Below are positions 34,751 to 47,696 of a stretch of DNA of 64,000 bases, in pieces. Positions within the stretch are counted from its first letter, which is position 1. Every line of letters starts with the position of its first letter. The notes below the pieces were generated by a model. That model saw nothing but the letters and a program-made list of their open reading frames with translations. It searched no databases and was not told the origin of the DNA. The stretch is from positions 23,595 through 87,594 of the forward strand of contig NZ_WNKZ01000012.1 of NCBI RefSeq assembly GCF_009720835.1, given 5' to 3'. The translations under genes and the position numbers were made by a program. The DNA is from Pseudoduganella buxea. GTDB lineage: Bacteria > Pseudomonadota > Gammaproteobacteria > Burkholderiales > Burkholderiaceae_D.

Positions 34751-35266
34751 GTGCGTATCCCTTCCACCGCCGCCGTCGCGCTGGCGCTGCTGGCTGCCGG
34801 CAGCGTGATCGCGCAATCCGCGCCCACGCCGCCCGCTTTCAAGCTCAAGGGCGAGGAACCGCTCGGCAGCCACCTGAAACGCAATGCCGCCATCGGCAGC
34901 CTGCCTTTCGATAAGACCTATGCGCAATTGACGGACGAGCAGAAGGCCATGGTGCGGGCCAGCTACGAATCGATGGGGCCAGGCGACGAGCCGCCGTATC
35001 CGAAGCGCGGTCCGAAGCGGCTGTTCCAGGCCGTCGGCGAAATCCAGCGCAAGGTGCATATCGAAGGAGATTTCGACGCGGGCGTGATGGTGGGGCCCGA
35101 CGGCAAGGCGCAGGAAGTACGCATCTACAAGTCGGCTTCGCCCGAGATGACGCAGTTTCTCGGCAACCTGCTCGTCGTCGAGGACTACAAGCCGGCCCTG
35201 TGCCAGGGCAAGCCGTGCGTGCAGGAGTACCCGTTTCGCGTCAGGCTGAACTACGAACATCGCTGA
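34751..35266 (+). CDS. periplasmic protein of unknown function with TonB-like C-terminus
   Basis: 171 residues, GTG start with GGAG upstream. It has a signal peptide ending in VIAQS. The C-terminal part (about 100-171) has the VMVGPDGKAQEVRIYKSASP pattern of TonB C-terminal-like domains, and two Cys near 155-160 (LCQGKPC) may pair. No membrane helix follows the signal, so it is not a full TonB. It stands apart from the halogenase unit by about 115 bp, which hold a TATAAA at 34722. Confidence 0.6.
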   Translation: MRIPSTAAVALALLAAGSVIAQSAPTPPAFKLKGEEPLGSHLKRNAAIGSLPFDKTYAQLTDEQKAMVRASYESMGPGDEPPYPKRGPKRLFQAVGEIQRKVHIEGDFDAGVMVGPDGKAQEVRIYKSASPEMTQFLGNLLVVEDYKPALCQGKPCVQEYPFRVRLNYEHR

Positions 35267-35321
35267 AGCGGCGGCGCCGCTGGTAGACTGGCATTGCCCG
35301 CAACCCGACCAGGAGAACAGT

Positions 35322-35870
35322 ATGAGTAGTGAACAGACCTGCGGCGACGACGTCGCCCTCGTAATGCAGCGCACGTTCGCCGCACCGCGCGAGCTGGTGT
35401 TTCGCACCATGGTGGAAGGCGAGCACCTGGCCCACTGGTGGGGGCCGCGCGAGTGCACCGTTACCGTGGCACGCGCCGAGGCGCGGCCGGGCGGCGTGTT
35501 CCATTACTGCATGCATCCGCGCGACGCGGCCGCCGCCGGCATGGACGTGTGGGGCCGCTTCGATTACCGCGACGTCGAGGCACCCGCGCGGCTCGTCTTC
35601 GTCAACGGCTTTGCCGACGAAGCGGGCAACCGCATCCGCTACCCGCTGCTGCCCATGTGGCCCCTGGAAGTGCTCAACACCGTCACCCTGGAAGAGCGCG
35701 ATGGCGGCACCGTCATGACCCTGCACTCCGTGCCGGTGAACGCCACGCCAGCCGAATGCGCCGTGTTCCAGGCCAGCCATGCGTCGATGCAGGGCGGCTT
35801 CGCCGGCATGTACGACGTCTATGACCAGTACCTGGCCGGCCTGGCAGGCGGCGCGGGAGCGCAGGCATGA
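35322..35870 (+). CDS. SRPBCC / AHSA1 family protein
   Basis: 182 residues. The START-like fold is indicated by RTFAAPRELVFRTMVEGEHL and HWWGPRECTV at the N-terminus, and by the later LVFVNGFADEAGN and the long C-terminal helix. Such proteins bind hydrophobic ligands or act as Hsp90-type cofactors, often of unknown ligand. AGGAGA precedes the ATG by 6 nt. The stop overlaps the YceI start (ATGA). Confidence 0.85.
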   Translation: MSSEQTCGDDVALVMQRTFAAPRELVFRTMVEGEHLAHWWGPRECTVTVARAEARPGGVFHYCMHPRDAAAAGMDVWGRFDYRDVEAPARLVFVNGFADEAGNRIRYPLLPMWPLEVLNTVTLEERDGGTVMTLHSVPVNATPAECAVFQASHASMQGGFAGMYDVYDQYLAGLAGGAGAQA

Positions 35871-36442
35871 TGCGCCTGTGGGCAACGGCGCTCTTGTCCA
35901 CAGCCATGGCGCCGGCCATTGCCGCGCCGGTGACCTACGACATCGACCCCACCCACACCTTCCCCAGCTTCGAGGCCGACCATATGGGCATCTCGGTCTG
36001 GCGCGGCAAGATCAACCGGAACAGCGGCAAGGTGGTGCTGGACCGGGAAGCCGGCAGCGGCAGCGTCGATATCGTCATCGACCTGGCCAGCATCGACTTC
36101 GGCCAGGATGCGCTGAACGCCTGGGCGCGCGGCAAGGACTTCTTCGACATCAAGCGCTTCGGCAGCAAGGCCACCTACCGGGGCACGCTGGCCGGTTTCC
36201 GCGACGGCGTGCCGAGCGAAGTGCAGGGCGAGCTGACGATGCACGGCATGACGAAACCCGTGGTACTGAAGCTGAACAGCTTCAAGTGCATTCCCCACCC
36301 GATGCACAAGCGCGAGCTGTGCGGCGCCGATGCCGCCGCCGCCTTCAACCGCGAAGCGTTCGGCCTGGCGGCCGGCAAGGACTACGGCTTCTCGATGGAT
36401 GTCGCCCTGCGCATCCAGGTCGAAGCGGTGGCGGCGAAGTAG
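35867..36442 (+). CDS. YceI family periplasmic protein
   Basis: 191 residues with a signal peptide ending in AIAAP. The YceI beta-barrel motif starts VTYDIDPTHTFPSFEADHMG and runs on with VWRGKIN, GSVDIVIDLASIDFG and GELTMHGMTKPV. The barrel binds polyisoprenoid-type molecules in known members. It carries two Cys (about residues 138-150, CIPHPMHKRELC) not common in the family. It is translated together with the SRPBCC gene. Confidence 0.9.
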   Translation: MMRLWATALLSTAMAPAIAAPVTYDIDPTHTFPSFEADHMGISVWRGKINRNSGKVVLDREAGSGSVDIVIDLASIDFGQDALNAWARGKDFFDIKRFGSKATYRGTLAGFRDGVPSEVQGELTMHGMTKPVVLKLNSFKCIPHPMHKRELCGADAAAAFNREAFGLAAGKDYGFSMDVALRIQVEAVAAK

Positions 36443-36450
36443 CCTGGCGG

Positions 36451-36494
36451 TTCGTCAACGATTCTTCAGCGATTCGTCAGCGATTCGTCAGCGT
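36451..36494. repeat. four 11-bp tandem repeats at the end of the EamA gene
   Basis: Units TTCGTCAACGA, TTCTTCAGCGA, TTCGTCAGCGA and TTCGTCAGCGT lie end to end. The stop codon of the EamA gene (36477-36479) falls in the third unit. Because 11 is not a multiple of 3, a change of copy number would change the C-terminus. Confidence 0.7.
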
Positions 36495-37406
36495 CACGCC
36501 GGCGGCCACCAGCACGCCGCCGGCCACCATCGATACCAGCACCGGCTCGCCCAGCAGCAGCGCCGCCAGGCCGATGCCGAATACGGGCACCAGGTTGTTG
36601 AACACGGCCGTGCGCGACGCGCCGATGGCTTTCACGCCTTCGTAGTACCACACGAAGCCCAGCACCGTACCGAAGGCACCCAGGTAGCCCAGGCCGGCCC
36701 ACACCGGCCAGCCGATGGCGGGCCAGTCCACGCCCCCCACTTCCCGTGCCGCGCCGATGGCCAGGAACAGCAGGCCCCACAGGGCCGCATAGGTGGTGGC
36801 GGCGATCGGGCTCAGTCCCTTCAGTGCCGAGCGGCCCAGCAGCGTGTAGGCGGCCCAGCAGCTGATCGCGCACAGCATCAGCAGTTCGCCCACGCCCACC
36901 GACTGGCCGATATCGTGCAGCGCGCCGGCCGGATCGCCCCGCGTGATGACGATGGCCGCGCCCACGAACGCCAGCGCGATGCCCAGCCACTTGACGCCGC
37001 TGAGACGTTCGCGCAGCAGCAGCGCGGCGGCCAGCGCCGTCACGATGGGATTCAAGGCGATGAACAGCGCCGCACGGCCGGCCGGCATCTGCCCCAGCGC
37101 GCCGAAGAAGCACAGGTTGTACAGGAAGATGCCCGTCAAGCCCAGCGCGGCGGTGGCCAGCATCTGCTGGCGCGTCAGGCGTGGCAGCCCGCCTTCGCGC
37201 TGCCACGCAACGCCCAGCAGCAGCACCACCGCCACGGCAAAGCGCAGGGCGGCGGCCGTCATGACGGGCAGCGCATGTGCGACGATGCGCCCGGCGATGA
37301 AGGTGCCGCCCCAGAACAGCGTGACGAACACCAGCTTGGTGTAGACCAGCGACGCCGGTGCCGCCAGCGGGGCGGCGGCGGGTATGGTCAGCGTATTATT
37401 TTTCAT
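36477..37406 (-). CDS. EamA / DMT superfamily transporter
   Basis: 309 residues with ten membrane helices in two EamA repeats (FWGGTFIAGRIVAHALPVMT and, in the second half, TTYAALWGLLFLAIGAARE with VLGFVWYYEGVKAIGASRTAV). The drug/metabolite exporter family moves amino acids, nucleosides or drugs; the substrate is unknown. It is divergent from a LysR gene over about 100 bp, a common arrangement for a regulated exporter. Confidence 0.9.
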   Translation of the reverse strand: MKNNTLTIPAAAPLAAPASLVYTKLVFVTLFWGGTFIAGRIVAHALPVMTAAALRFAVAVVLLLGVAWQREGGLPRLTRQQMLATAALGLTGIFLYNLCFFGALGQMPAGRAALFIALNPIVTALAAALLLRERLSGVKWLGIALAFVGAAIVITRGDPAGALHDIGQSVGVGELLMLCAISCWAAYTLLGRSALKGLSPIAATTYAALWGLLFLAIGAAREVGGVDWPAIGWPVWAGLGYLGAFGTVLGFVWYYEGVKAIGASRTAVFNNLVPVFGIGLAALLLGEPVLVSMVAGGVLVAAGVTLTNR

Positions 37407-37510
37407 GGCGTGCTTGCGGAATCAGTGAAGGAAGACATACAGTAATGGTTATCCCAACTCATGCGCAAATGAGTAAATCCTCATGATCCCCGTCCCATGA
37501 CCATCGCACA

Positions 37511-38407
37511 ATGACCTTCACCCAACTGGAAATTTTCGTCATGGTGGCCGAGATGCGCGGCTTCACGGCGGCGGCCCTGCGGCTGGGCATCAGTCAGTCG
37601 GCCGTGTCGCATGCCATCAAGTCGCTGGAAGGCGAGCTCGATGCCCAGCTGGTCGAGCGCGAACAGGCCGCCGTGACCGTGACGGAGCTGGGCCAGCGCC
37701 TGTTGCTGCGCGCCCGCGAAATCCTCGGCCTGGCCGAAGCGATGCGGCAGGATGCAGCGGTGGCGCGCGGGCTGCACCGTGGCCTGCTGCGCATCGGCTC
37801 CTTCGGCCCCACCGCCTCGCTCAAGCTGCTGCCGGCCATCCTGCAGGCCTACCGGCAGCGTTATCCCGGCGTGGAAGTGCAGATCGACGAGGGGCCCGAT
37901 GCGGCTGTGCTGCAGTGGGTGGCGGACCGGCGAGTCGACGTCGGCTTCGCCGTGCTGCCGGACGACCGCTTCGACACGGTGCCGCTGGTGGAAGACCAGC
38001 TGTCGGCGCTGATCCCGCGCGACCATGCGCTGGCCGGGCGCGACGCCATCACCCTGGCCGAACTGGGCGAACATCCGTTCATCATGCCCGAGGCGGGCTG
38101 CTCGGCGCTGATCGAGCCGCTGTTCGCCGCGGCCGGCCTGGCGCCGCAGGTACGCTACCGCATGTCGCAGATGGTGACGGTGCTGCACCTGGTCGAGAAC
38201 GGCGACGGCATCACCGTGCTGCCCGAGCTGGCGCTGCCGCATGGCCTGGCGCAGACGCATCCCCGCATCGTCGTGCGGCCCCTGCGGCCGGTGGTGCGGC
38301 GCCGCGTCGGTTTAATTCTGCGCAACCTGGGCCGCGCTTCGCCGGCGGCGCAGGCCTTTGCCGACATCGCCCGCGACGTGGCGGGCACTAGCCCCCGCAC
38401 AGCATGA
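37511..38407 (+). CDS. LysR family transcriptional regulator
   Basis: 298 residues. The N-terminal HTH (TFTQLEIFVMVAEMRGFTAA...QSAVSHAIKSLEGELDAQLV) is typical, followed by the two-lobed effector domain with FGPTASLKLLPAILQAYRQR. It is divergent from the EamA transporter and probably controls it. Its last 20 bp overlap the end of the small convergent membrane gene. Confidence 0.92.
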   Translation: MTFTQLEIFVMVAEMRGFTAAALRLGISQSAVSHAIKSLEGELDAQLVEREQAAVTVTELGQRLLLRAREILGLAEAMRQDAAVARGLHRGLLRIGSFGPTASLKLLPAILQAYRQRYPGVEVQIDEGPDAAVLQWVADRRVDVGFAVLPDDRFDTVPLVEDQLSALIPRDHALAGRDAITLAELGEHPFIMPEAGCSALIEPLFAAAGLAPQVRYRMSQMVTVLHLVENGDGITVLPELALPHGLAQTHPRIVVRPLRPVVRRRVGLILRNLGRASPAAQAFADIARDVAGTSPRTA

Positions 38408-38528
38408 ACAGCCCGGCATAAGCCAGCAGATTGGCCGGCGCCAGAATCGCATGCACGGCCCAGGCGCAGATGGCGCACAGCGCCAGCACGACGCATAACA
38501 GGCCGGCAGCTTCGCGGCGCGGTGCCAT
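38388..38528 (-). CDS. small membrane protein coupled to an MFS gene
   Basis: 46 residues with two likely membrane segments (LLCVVLALCAICAWAVHAIL and LLAYAGLFMLC). The ATG lies 2 bp after the MFS stop (TGACGATG), so it may be translated by re-initiation. It overlaps the end of the LysR gene on the other strand by 20 bp. I know no family. Confidence 0.45.
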   Translation of the reverse strand: MAPRREAAGLLCVVLALCAICAWAVHAILAPANLLAYAGLFMLCGG

Positions 38529-38530
38529 CG

Positions 38531-39727
38531 TCACGCCGCCCGCAGCCGCGCCACGGCGCGGTCGTCGATCGGCCAGTGCAGGGCCGCCGCCGCCAGGCCG
38601 ACCAGGATGGCGGCGCTCCACACCAGGTCATACGAGTGCGTCGCGTCGAACACGGCGCCGCCCAGCCACACGCCCAGGAAGCCCCCCACCTGGTGGCCGA
38701 CGAAGACCAGGCCGAACAGGGTGGCGATGTACTGCACGCCGAACACCTGCGACACCAGGCCATTCGTCAGCGGCACGGTGCCCAGCCACGTCAGGCCCAT
38801 GACGAAGGAAAACAGGTAGACGGTGGCGCTGCTGGCCGGCAGCAGCATGAAGGCCAGCATGGCGCCCGAGCGCACCAGGTACAGGCCGGCGAGCAGGTGC
38901 TTGCGCCGGTACAGGCTGCCCAGCTGGCCGCAGGCATAGGTGCCCGCCACATTGGCCAGCGCGACGATGGCCAGCGCCGCCACCCCCGTGTGCGGCGGGA
39001 AGCCCCGGTCCAGCAGCCACGCGGGAAAGTGCGCGGCGATGAAGGCGAGCTGGAAGCCGCAGGCGAGAAAGCCCAGGTTCAGCAGCCAGAAACCGCGGTG
39101 CGACAGGGCCTCGCGGATGGCCTGGCGCATCGACTGGGCCTGCCGTTCCGGTGCCGCCACGGCGCGGTCCTCCAGCGGCCACGCCAGCGGCAAGGCCAGT
39201 GCCAGCACGACGGCGAAGGCGGCCAGCGCCGCGGCCCAGCCGATGCCGCCGATCAGGCCCTGCGTGGCCGGCACCATGGCGAACTGGCCGACGCCGCCGA
39301 TGGCGCCGGCCATGCCGAGTGCCCAGCTGCGCCGCTGCGGCGCCACCAGCCGGCTGATGGCGCCGTACACGACACCGAAGGTGGTGCCGGCCAGCGCCAG
39401 GCCGATCAGCACTCCACCGGACCAGGCCAGCTGCCCAGCCGTCGTCGCCTGCGCCATCAGCAGCAGGCCGGCCGCATAGGCCAGGCACCCTGCCACCAGC
39501 ATGCGGCGGGCGCCGTAGCGGTCGGCCAGCATGCCCGCCAGCGGTTGCGCCAGGCCCCACACCAGGTTCTGCAAGGCCAGCGCGAAGGCGAATTCCTGCC
39601 GGCCCCAGCCCCGCGCCGCCGTCATCGGCAGCATGAACAGGCCCTGCACGTGGCGCATGCCCAGCGCCAGGCCGATGATGATGCCGCCGCAGACGACGAT
39701 GGCCAGCGGCGATGCGAATTTTTTCAT
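38531..39727 (-). CDS. MFS transporter
   Basis: 398 residues from the ATG at 39727, which follows AGGAGG at 8-9 nt; upstream in-frame ATGs lack one. Twelve helices. The loop motif GMLADRYGARRMLVAGC between helices 2 and 3 and the similar segment in the second half mark the major facilitator superfamily, near the OFA / monocarboxylate group. The substrate is unknown. A LysR gene of the same direction lies just upstream. Confidence 0.9.
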   Translation of the reverse strand: MKKFASPLAIVVCGGIIIGLALGMRHVQGLFMLPMTAARGWGRQEFAFALALQNLVWGLAQPLAGMLADRYGARRMLVAGCLAYAAGLLLMAQATTAGQLAWSGGVLIGLALAGTTFGVVYGAISRLVAPQRRSWALGMAGAIGGVGQFAMVPATQGLIGGIGWAAALAAFAVVLALALPLAWPLEDRAVAAPERQAQSMRQAIREALSHRGFWLLNLGFLACGFQLAFIAAHFPAWLLDRGFPPHTGVAALAIVALANVAGTYACGQLGSLYRRKHLLAGLYLVRSGAMLAFMLLPASSATVYLFSFVMGLTWLGTVPLTNGLVSQVFGVQYIATLFGLVFVGHQVGGFLGVWLGGAVFDATHSYDLVWSAAILVGLAAAALHWPIDDRAVARLRAA

Positions 39728-39821
39728 GGGTGACCCTCCTGTGCCGAGGATAGCGGCGGCACGGGCGTGGCGCGAGCGGTGAATCGGCATGCGATCCATG
39801 CGCGCCACGCATGGCGCCAGG

Positions 39822-40769
39822 TCAGCCGGGCAGCCGGGCCAGTTCCGTCACCGTCGCGGCCACGTGGCCGAGCAGCCAGTCGCGTACCGTGGCGACCTCG
39901 GGACGCGGCACGTCCGCCTGCAGCAGCCAGTAGCCGTAGTCGGCGACGGCACGACGGCGGCCCGGCTGGGCAACCAGGCGGCCCTCGCGCAGGGCCGGCA
40001 GGATCAGCGCCAGGCGGCCCAGGGCCACGCCATTGCCTTCGATGGCGGCCTGGATCAGCTGGTCGTACTGGTTGAAGCGCAGCATGCGCGCCGGCCGCGC
40101 CGCCACGCCGCAGGCCTGCAGCCACGGCGCCCAGTGCAGGAAGGCATGGGCCGGGTCGTCCAATTCGAGCAGCACTTGCCGGGCCAGCGCGGCATCGTCC
40201 CGGAAGGCGCCCGCCGCCACGGCGGGGCTGGCAACGGGCACCAGTTCTTCCGCAAACAAGTGCAGGGGATTGGCCAGTAAATGAGCGGCCGGTGAATGAG
40301 CGGCCCGCACATGGGCGGCCGGGCTGTAGCGGATCGCCAGGTCGACGCCTTCGCGCGCCAGGTCCATCACGCGGTTGCTGGTTTCCACGCGCAGGTCGAT
40401 GTCCGGATGGGCCGCCTGGAAGTCGCCCAGCCGGGGCAGGACCCACAAGGAGGCCACGCCGATGCTGGCCGATATCGTCACGGGTCGCGTGCCCGGCCGC
40501 AGCGACACCGCCAGGTCGGCTAGCTGGTCCAGCCATGGCGATGCCAGCGCAAACAGCTGCCGGCCTGCGTCGGTCAGCGCGATCTGGCGCTTGCCGCGCA
40601 CCAGCAGGGCCGTGCCCAGGCGCGCTTCCAGGGCCTGGATCTGCCGGCTCACGGCGGACTGCGTGAGGCACAGGTCGCGCGCCGCCGCCGTGATGCTCAG
40701 GCGCCTGGCGGTGGCCACAAAGCCGCGCAGCGCATCGAGGGGTGGCAGGTTGAGCAACGGGTTCGTCAC
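39822..40769 (-). CDS. LysR family transcriptional regulator, GcvA-like
   Basis: 315 residues. HTH: PLDALRGFVATARRLSITAA ... LTQSAVSRQIQALEARLG. The effector domain follows. An odd segment near 155-173 (SPAAHVRAAHSPAAHLLANP) shows an internal repeat: the DNA at about 40278-40325 holds three similar GAGCGGCC-type blocks, which looks like a small in-frame expansion in a surface loop. It is upstream of the MFS gene and probably its regulator. Its start overlaps the end of the truncated Rossmann ORF by 4 bp. Confidence 0.9.
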   Translation of the reverse strand: MTNPLLNLPPLDALRGFVATARRLSITAAARDLCLTQSAVSRQIQALEARLGTALLVRGKRQIALTDAGRQLFALASPWLDQLADLAVSLRPGTRPVTISASIGVASLWVLPRLGDFQAAHPDIDLRVETSNRVMDLAREGVDLAIRYSPAAHVRAAHSPAAHLLANPLHLFAEELVPVASPAVAAGAFRDDAALARQVLLELDDPAHAFLHWAPWLQACGVAARPARMLRFNQYDQLIQAAIEGNGVALGRLALILPALREGRLVAQPGRRRAVADYGYWLLQADVPRPEVATVRDWLLGHVAATVTELARLPG

Positions 40770-40984
40770 GCGCCGCTCCGTGCTGCAATGTCGCTGACAG
40801 TGTCGATGACGGCATCGCCACCCCTCAGGCGCGCCAGCCGGAAGGATTTTTCGCTATCGTGGGCAACGTCGGCCGGGATGAGGCCGATGCGCGGATCGGC
40901 ACCGGTGCGGTGCGCTTTTGCCGCCAGCAGCGTTGCCAGGTGGGTGCCGGGAAAACCGGTCGCACCGGTCAGCAGTACCAGCAT
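40766..40984 (-). pseudogene. truncated NAD(P)-binding Rossmann protein
   Basis: 72 codons from an ATG with GAGGGC upstream. The start MLVLLTGATGFPGTHLATLL is the nucleotide-binding N-terminus of an SDR / NAD-dependent epimerase (TGATGxxG), but only the first strand-helix part is present. The remaining 50 residues have no match I recognise, and the catalytic YxxxK is absent. The overlap with LysR (ATGA) suggests the two are read together. It is most likely a decayed remnant, and might be a short functional peptide. Confidence 0.45.
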
Positions 40985-41071
40985 TGAGTGCCCTCTTCGG
41001 ATGGGATAGTCGAAGTATAAGGCGTGCCGCCGGGCGTTGTCGCGGCGCGGCCTGGACCAGGGAGGAAACAG

Positions 41072-41551
41072 ATGGACAATTTCAAGCAGGTCATTACCAA
41101 GGGCCTCGTGCCCGGCACGCTGGCCAGCGTGATCTCGACGGCGGCGCTGGCGCTGCGCGCCAGGCGGGAAAGCGGCAGCCCGTATGCGGGCACGAACGCC
41201 ACCAGCCACGCCGTGTGGGGCGACGAGGCCTTCACGCGCAATGCGCCGTCATGGAAGTACACGCTGGTGGGTTACGGTATCCATCACGCCAGCGCGCTGT
41301 TCTGGGCCACCATCTTCGAGCAGGTGGCGGGCAAGGTCCTGGACCGCAAGTCCCCGGCCGCCACCACGCTGGCCGCGGCCGGGGCGGCGGCCGTGGCCTG
41401 CTTCGTCGACTACAAGCTCACGCCCAAGCGCCTGCAGCCCGGTTTCGAGGAACGGGTGTCGCGCAAATCGCTGGCGCTGGTGTATGCGGCCTTCGGCCTG
41501 GGTCTGGCGGCGGGCGCCTACTTCAACCATCGGGACCGCCAGGGCAGGTGA
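41072..41551 (+). CDS. membrane protein of unknown function
   Basis: 159 residues from the ATG at 41072, with GGAGGAAAC just upstream. Three or four hydrophobic helices (GLVPGTLASVISTAALAL; YGIHHASALFWATIFEQVAG; TTLAAAGAAAVACFVDY; SLALVYAAFGLGLAAGAYF) and short loops, with a HHASALFW motif. It is an inner-membrane protein that I cannot name. It is convergent with the hybrid kinase gene. Confidence 0.7.
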   Translation: MDNFKQVITKGLVPGTLASVISTAALALRARRESGSPYAGTNATSHAVWGDEAFTRNAPSWKYTLVGYGIHHASALFWATIFEQVAGKVLDRKSPAATTLAAAGAAAVACFVDYKLTPKRLQPGFEERVSRKSLALVYAAFGLGLAAGAYFNHRDRQGR

Positions 41552-41566
41552 CTCTGCGCCGGGACG

Positions 41567-44692
<3,126 letters not shown>

Positions 44693-44904
44693 CGTCCCTC
44701 GTGCGCGTTGCGGATGGAAAGGAGCAAGCAGCCATCATAATCCCGCTACTGTCCGGACGGCCACGCGCGTTGCATTGTCGGCGTGACAATGGGCATTCCG
44801 CCGCACAATTGCGGCCGAAAATTGCTTGGCAAAGCGTCAAGGAAGAGCCGTTTCGGCCTTCGCTTACAGTACACTGTGGCCATCCGAACCCATCTTGCAC
44901 ACCC

Positions 44905-45660
44905 ATGGACCAGCTTCCTGCGATCACTCTGCCCGGCGCCACAATTGAAATCCTGAAGGCCCGCTGCGCGACCTGCAGCATGCACCAGCTGTGCCTGCCG
45001 ATGGGCCTCGACATGGGCGATATGGACAAGCTCGACAAGATCATCGGCCGGCGCCGCCGGGTGGCAAAGGGCGACGTGCTGTTCCGCATCGGCGACCCGT
45101 TTTCCAGCCTGTACGCGATCCGGCTGGGCCACTTCAAGACCTACCAGATCAATGCCGGCGGTGAAGAGCAGGTGACGGGCTTCCAGATGGGCGGCGAACT
45201 GCTGGGCATGGACGCGATCAGCACGGACAAGCATTATTGCAGCGCCATGGCACTGGAAGACAGCGAGGTGTGCGAGATTCCGTTCGCCAGCCTGGAGCAG
45301 CTGCTGGTCGACATGCCGACCCTGCTGCGCCATTTCCACCGGATGATGAGCCAGGAAATCACGCGCGAGCAAAGCGTCATGCTCCTGCTCGGCAATATGC
45401 AGGCCAGCCAGCGCTTCGCCGCCTTCCTTGTCAACCTGGCGTCGCGCTACGAAGCACGGGGCTACTCGGCCACGGCCTTCCAGCTGCGCATGTCGCGCGA
45501 GGACATCGGCAACTACCTGGGCCTGACCATCGAAAGCATCAGCCGCCTGCTGAACAAGTTCAAGAAGCTGGGCCTGCTGGAAGTGGCCAACCGCGAACTG
45601 CGCGTGCTCGACCTCCCCCGCCTGAAAGCCATCACGGCCGGCACCGAACCCTGCGGCTGA
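44905..45660 (+). CDS. fnr: FNR-type oxygen-sensing transcription regulator
   Basis: 251 residues from the ATG at 44905; the ribosome site is weak. The N-terminal cysteines Cys21, Cys24 and Cys30 (CATCSMHQLC, CX2CX5C) plus Cys112 (KHYC) are the four ligands of the FNR [4Fe-4S] cluster. The cyclic-nucleotide-like domain spans about 45-165, and the HTH ends with MSREDIGNYLGLTIESISRL. It would dimerise and bind TTGATnnnnATCAA without oxygen. Two such sites lie in the cbb3 region next to it. It is convergent with ccoH. Confidence 0.93.
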   Translation: MDQLPAITLPGATIEILKARCATCSMHQLCLPMGLDMGDMDKLDKIIGRRRRVAKGDVLFRIGDPFSSLYAIRLGHFKTYQINAGGEEQVTGFQMGGELLGMDAISTDKHYCSAMALEDSEVCEIPFASLEQLLVDMPTLLRHFHRMMSQEITREQSVMLLLGNMQASQRFAAFLVNLASRYEARGYSATAFQLRMSREDIGNYLGLTIESISRLLNKFKKLGLLEVANRELRVLDLPRLKAITAGTEPCG

Positions 45661-45732
45661 CCCGCGTTCGCATCCGGCGTCGGACACCGAATGCGGACGT
45701 CGAATGTGAGCAGCTACAGTTGGCTGAAAATC

Positions 45733-45745
45733 GGTGTCTGACACC
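45733..45745. repeat. intergenic palindrome GGTGTCTGACACC, copy 2
   Basis: Identical to the copy at 21432-21444; here the palindrome extends to CGGTGTCTGACACCG (45732-45746). A decayed copy, GGCGTCGGACACC, lies 57 bp upstream at 45676-45688. All sit between the convergent fnr and ccoH genes. Confidence 0.6.
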
Positions 45746-45758
45746 GGTCTAGCAGTAA

Positions 45759-46274
45759 CTATTGTTGCTGCGGGCTCAGCGTGATGGCATGCTCGGCGGG
45801 CCACAGCCACTGGCCTTCGAGGCGCCACGTCTTGTGCGCGTCCTCCACCAGCACGACCCAGCGGCTGCGTTCGAGCAGCGGCAGCGGGATGGCGAAGCTG
45901 CCGTCCGCGGCCGGATGCAGCAGCAGGCGGATGTCCTTGTCCGGCTGGGTGGCGTGTGCCAGGTGCAGCGGCAACGGGCCGGTAACGGCCTTGCCGCCGG
46001 CGGTGGCGATGCGGCCGCGCAGCTGGCCTTCGGCCGCGTCGTAGCGCAGGGCCACGGTGACGCCCAGCGCACCGGCGGCACGGTCGCGCCGCAGGTCCTG
46101 GTTGATCGCCTTGCCCTTCTTGTAATAGTCGCCCACCACCAGCGCATCCTGCTGCGAGAAGGCGATCCAGCCCGTATAGAAGCAGGCCACCAGCACGATG
46201 GCAGGGCCCAGCATCAGCAGCCATGGCCAACGCTGCGCATACCATGGCGACGGCAAATCCAGTGGGTAATCCAT
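45759..46274 (-). CDS. ccoH: cbb3 oxidase assembly protein CcoH (FixH)
   Basis: 171 residues. One N-terminal helix (WPWLLMLGPAIVLVACFYTGW) and a periplasmic FixH domain with the typical ALVVGDYYKKGKAINQDLRR segment. It is needed for stable assembly of the cbb3 oxidase. It is last of the ccoNOQPGH unit, 10 bp after ccoG, and is convergent with fnr. Confidence 0.93.
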   Translation of the reverse strand: MDYPLDLPSPWYAQRWPWLLMLGPAIVLVACFYTGWIAFSQQDALVVGDYYKKGKAINQDLRRDRAAGALGVTVALRYDAAEGQLRGRIATAGGKAVTGPLPLHLAHATQPDKDIRLLLHPAADGSFAIPLPLLERSRWVVLVEDAHKTWRLEGQWLWPAEHAITLSPQQQ

Positions 46275-46284
46275 GACGTAACTC

Positions 46285-47676
<1,392 letters not shown>

Positions 47677-47696
47677 GACGTGTCTTCGCTTCTGTT

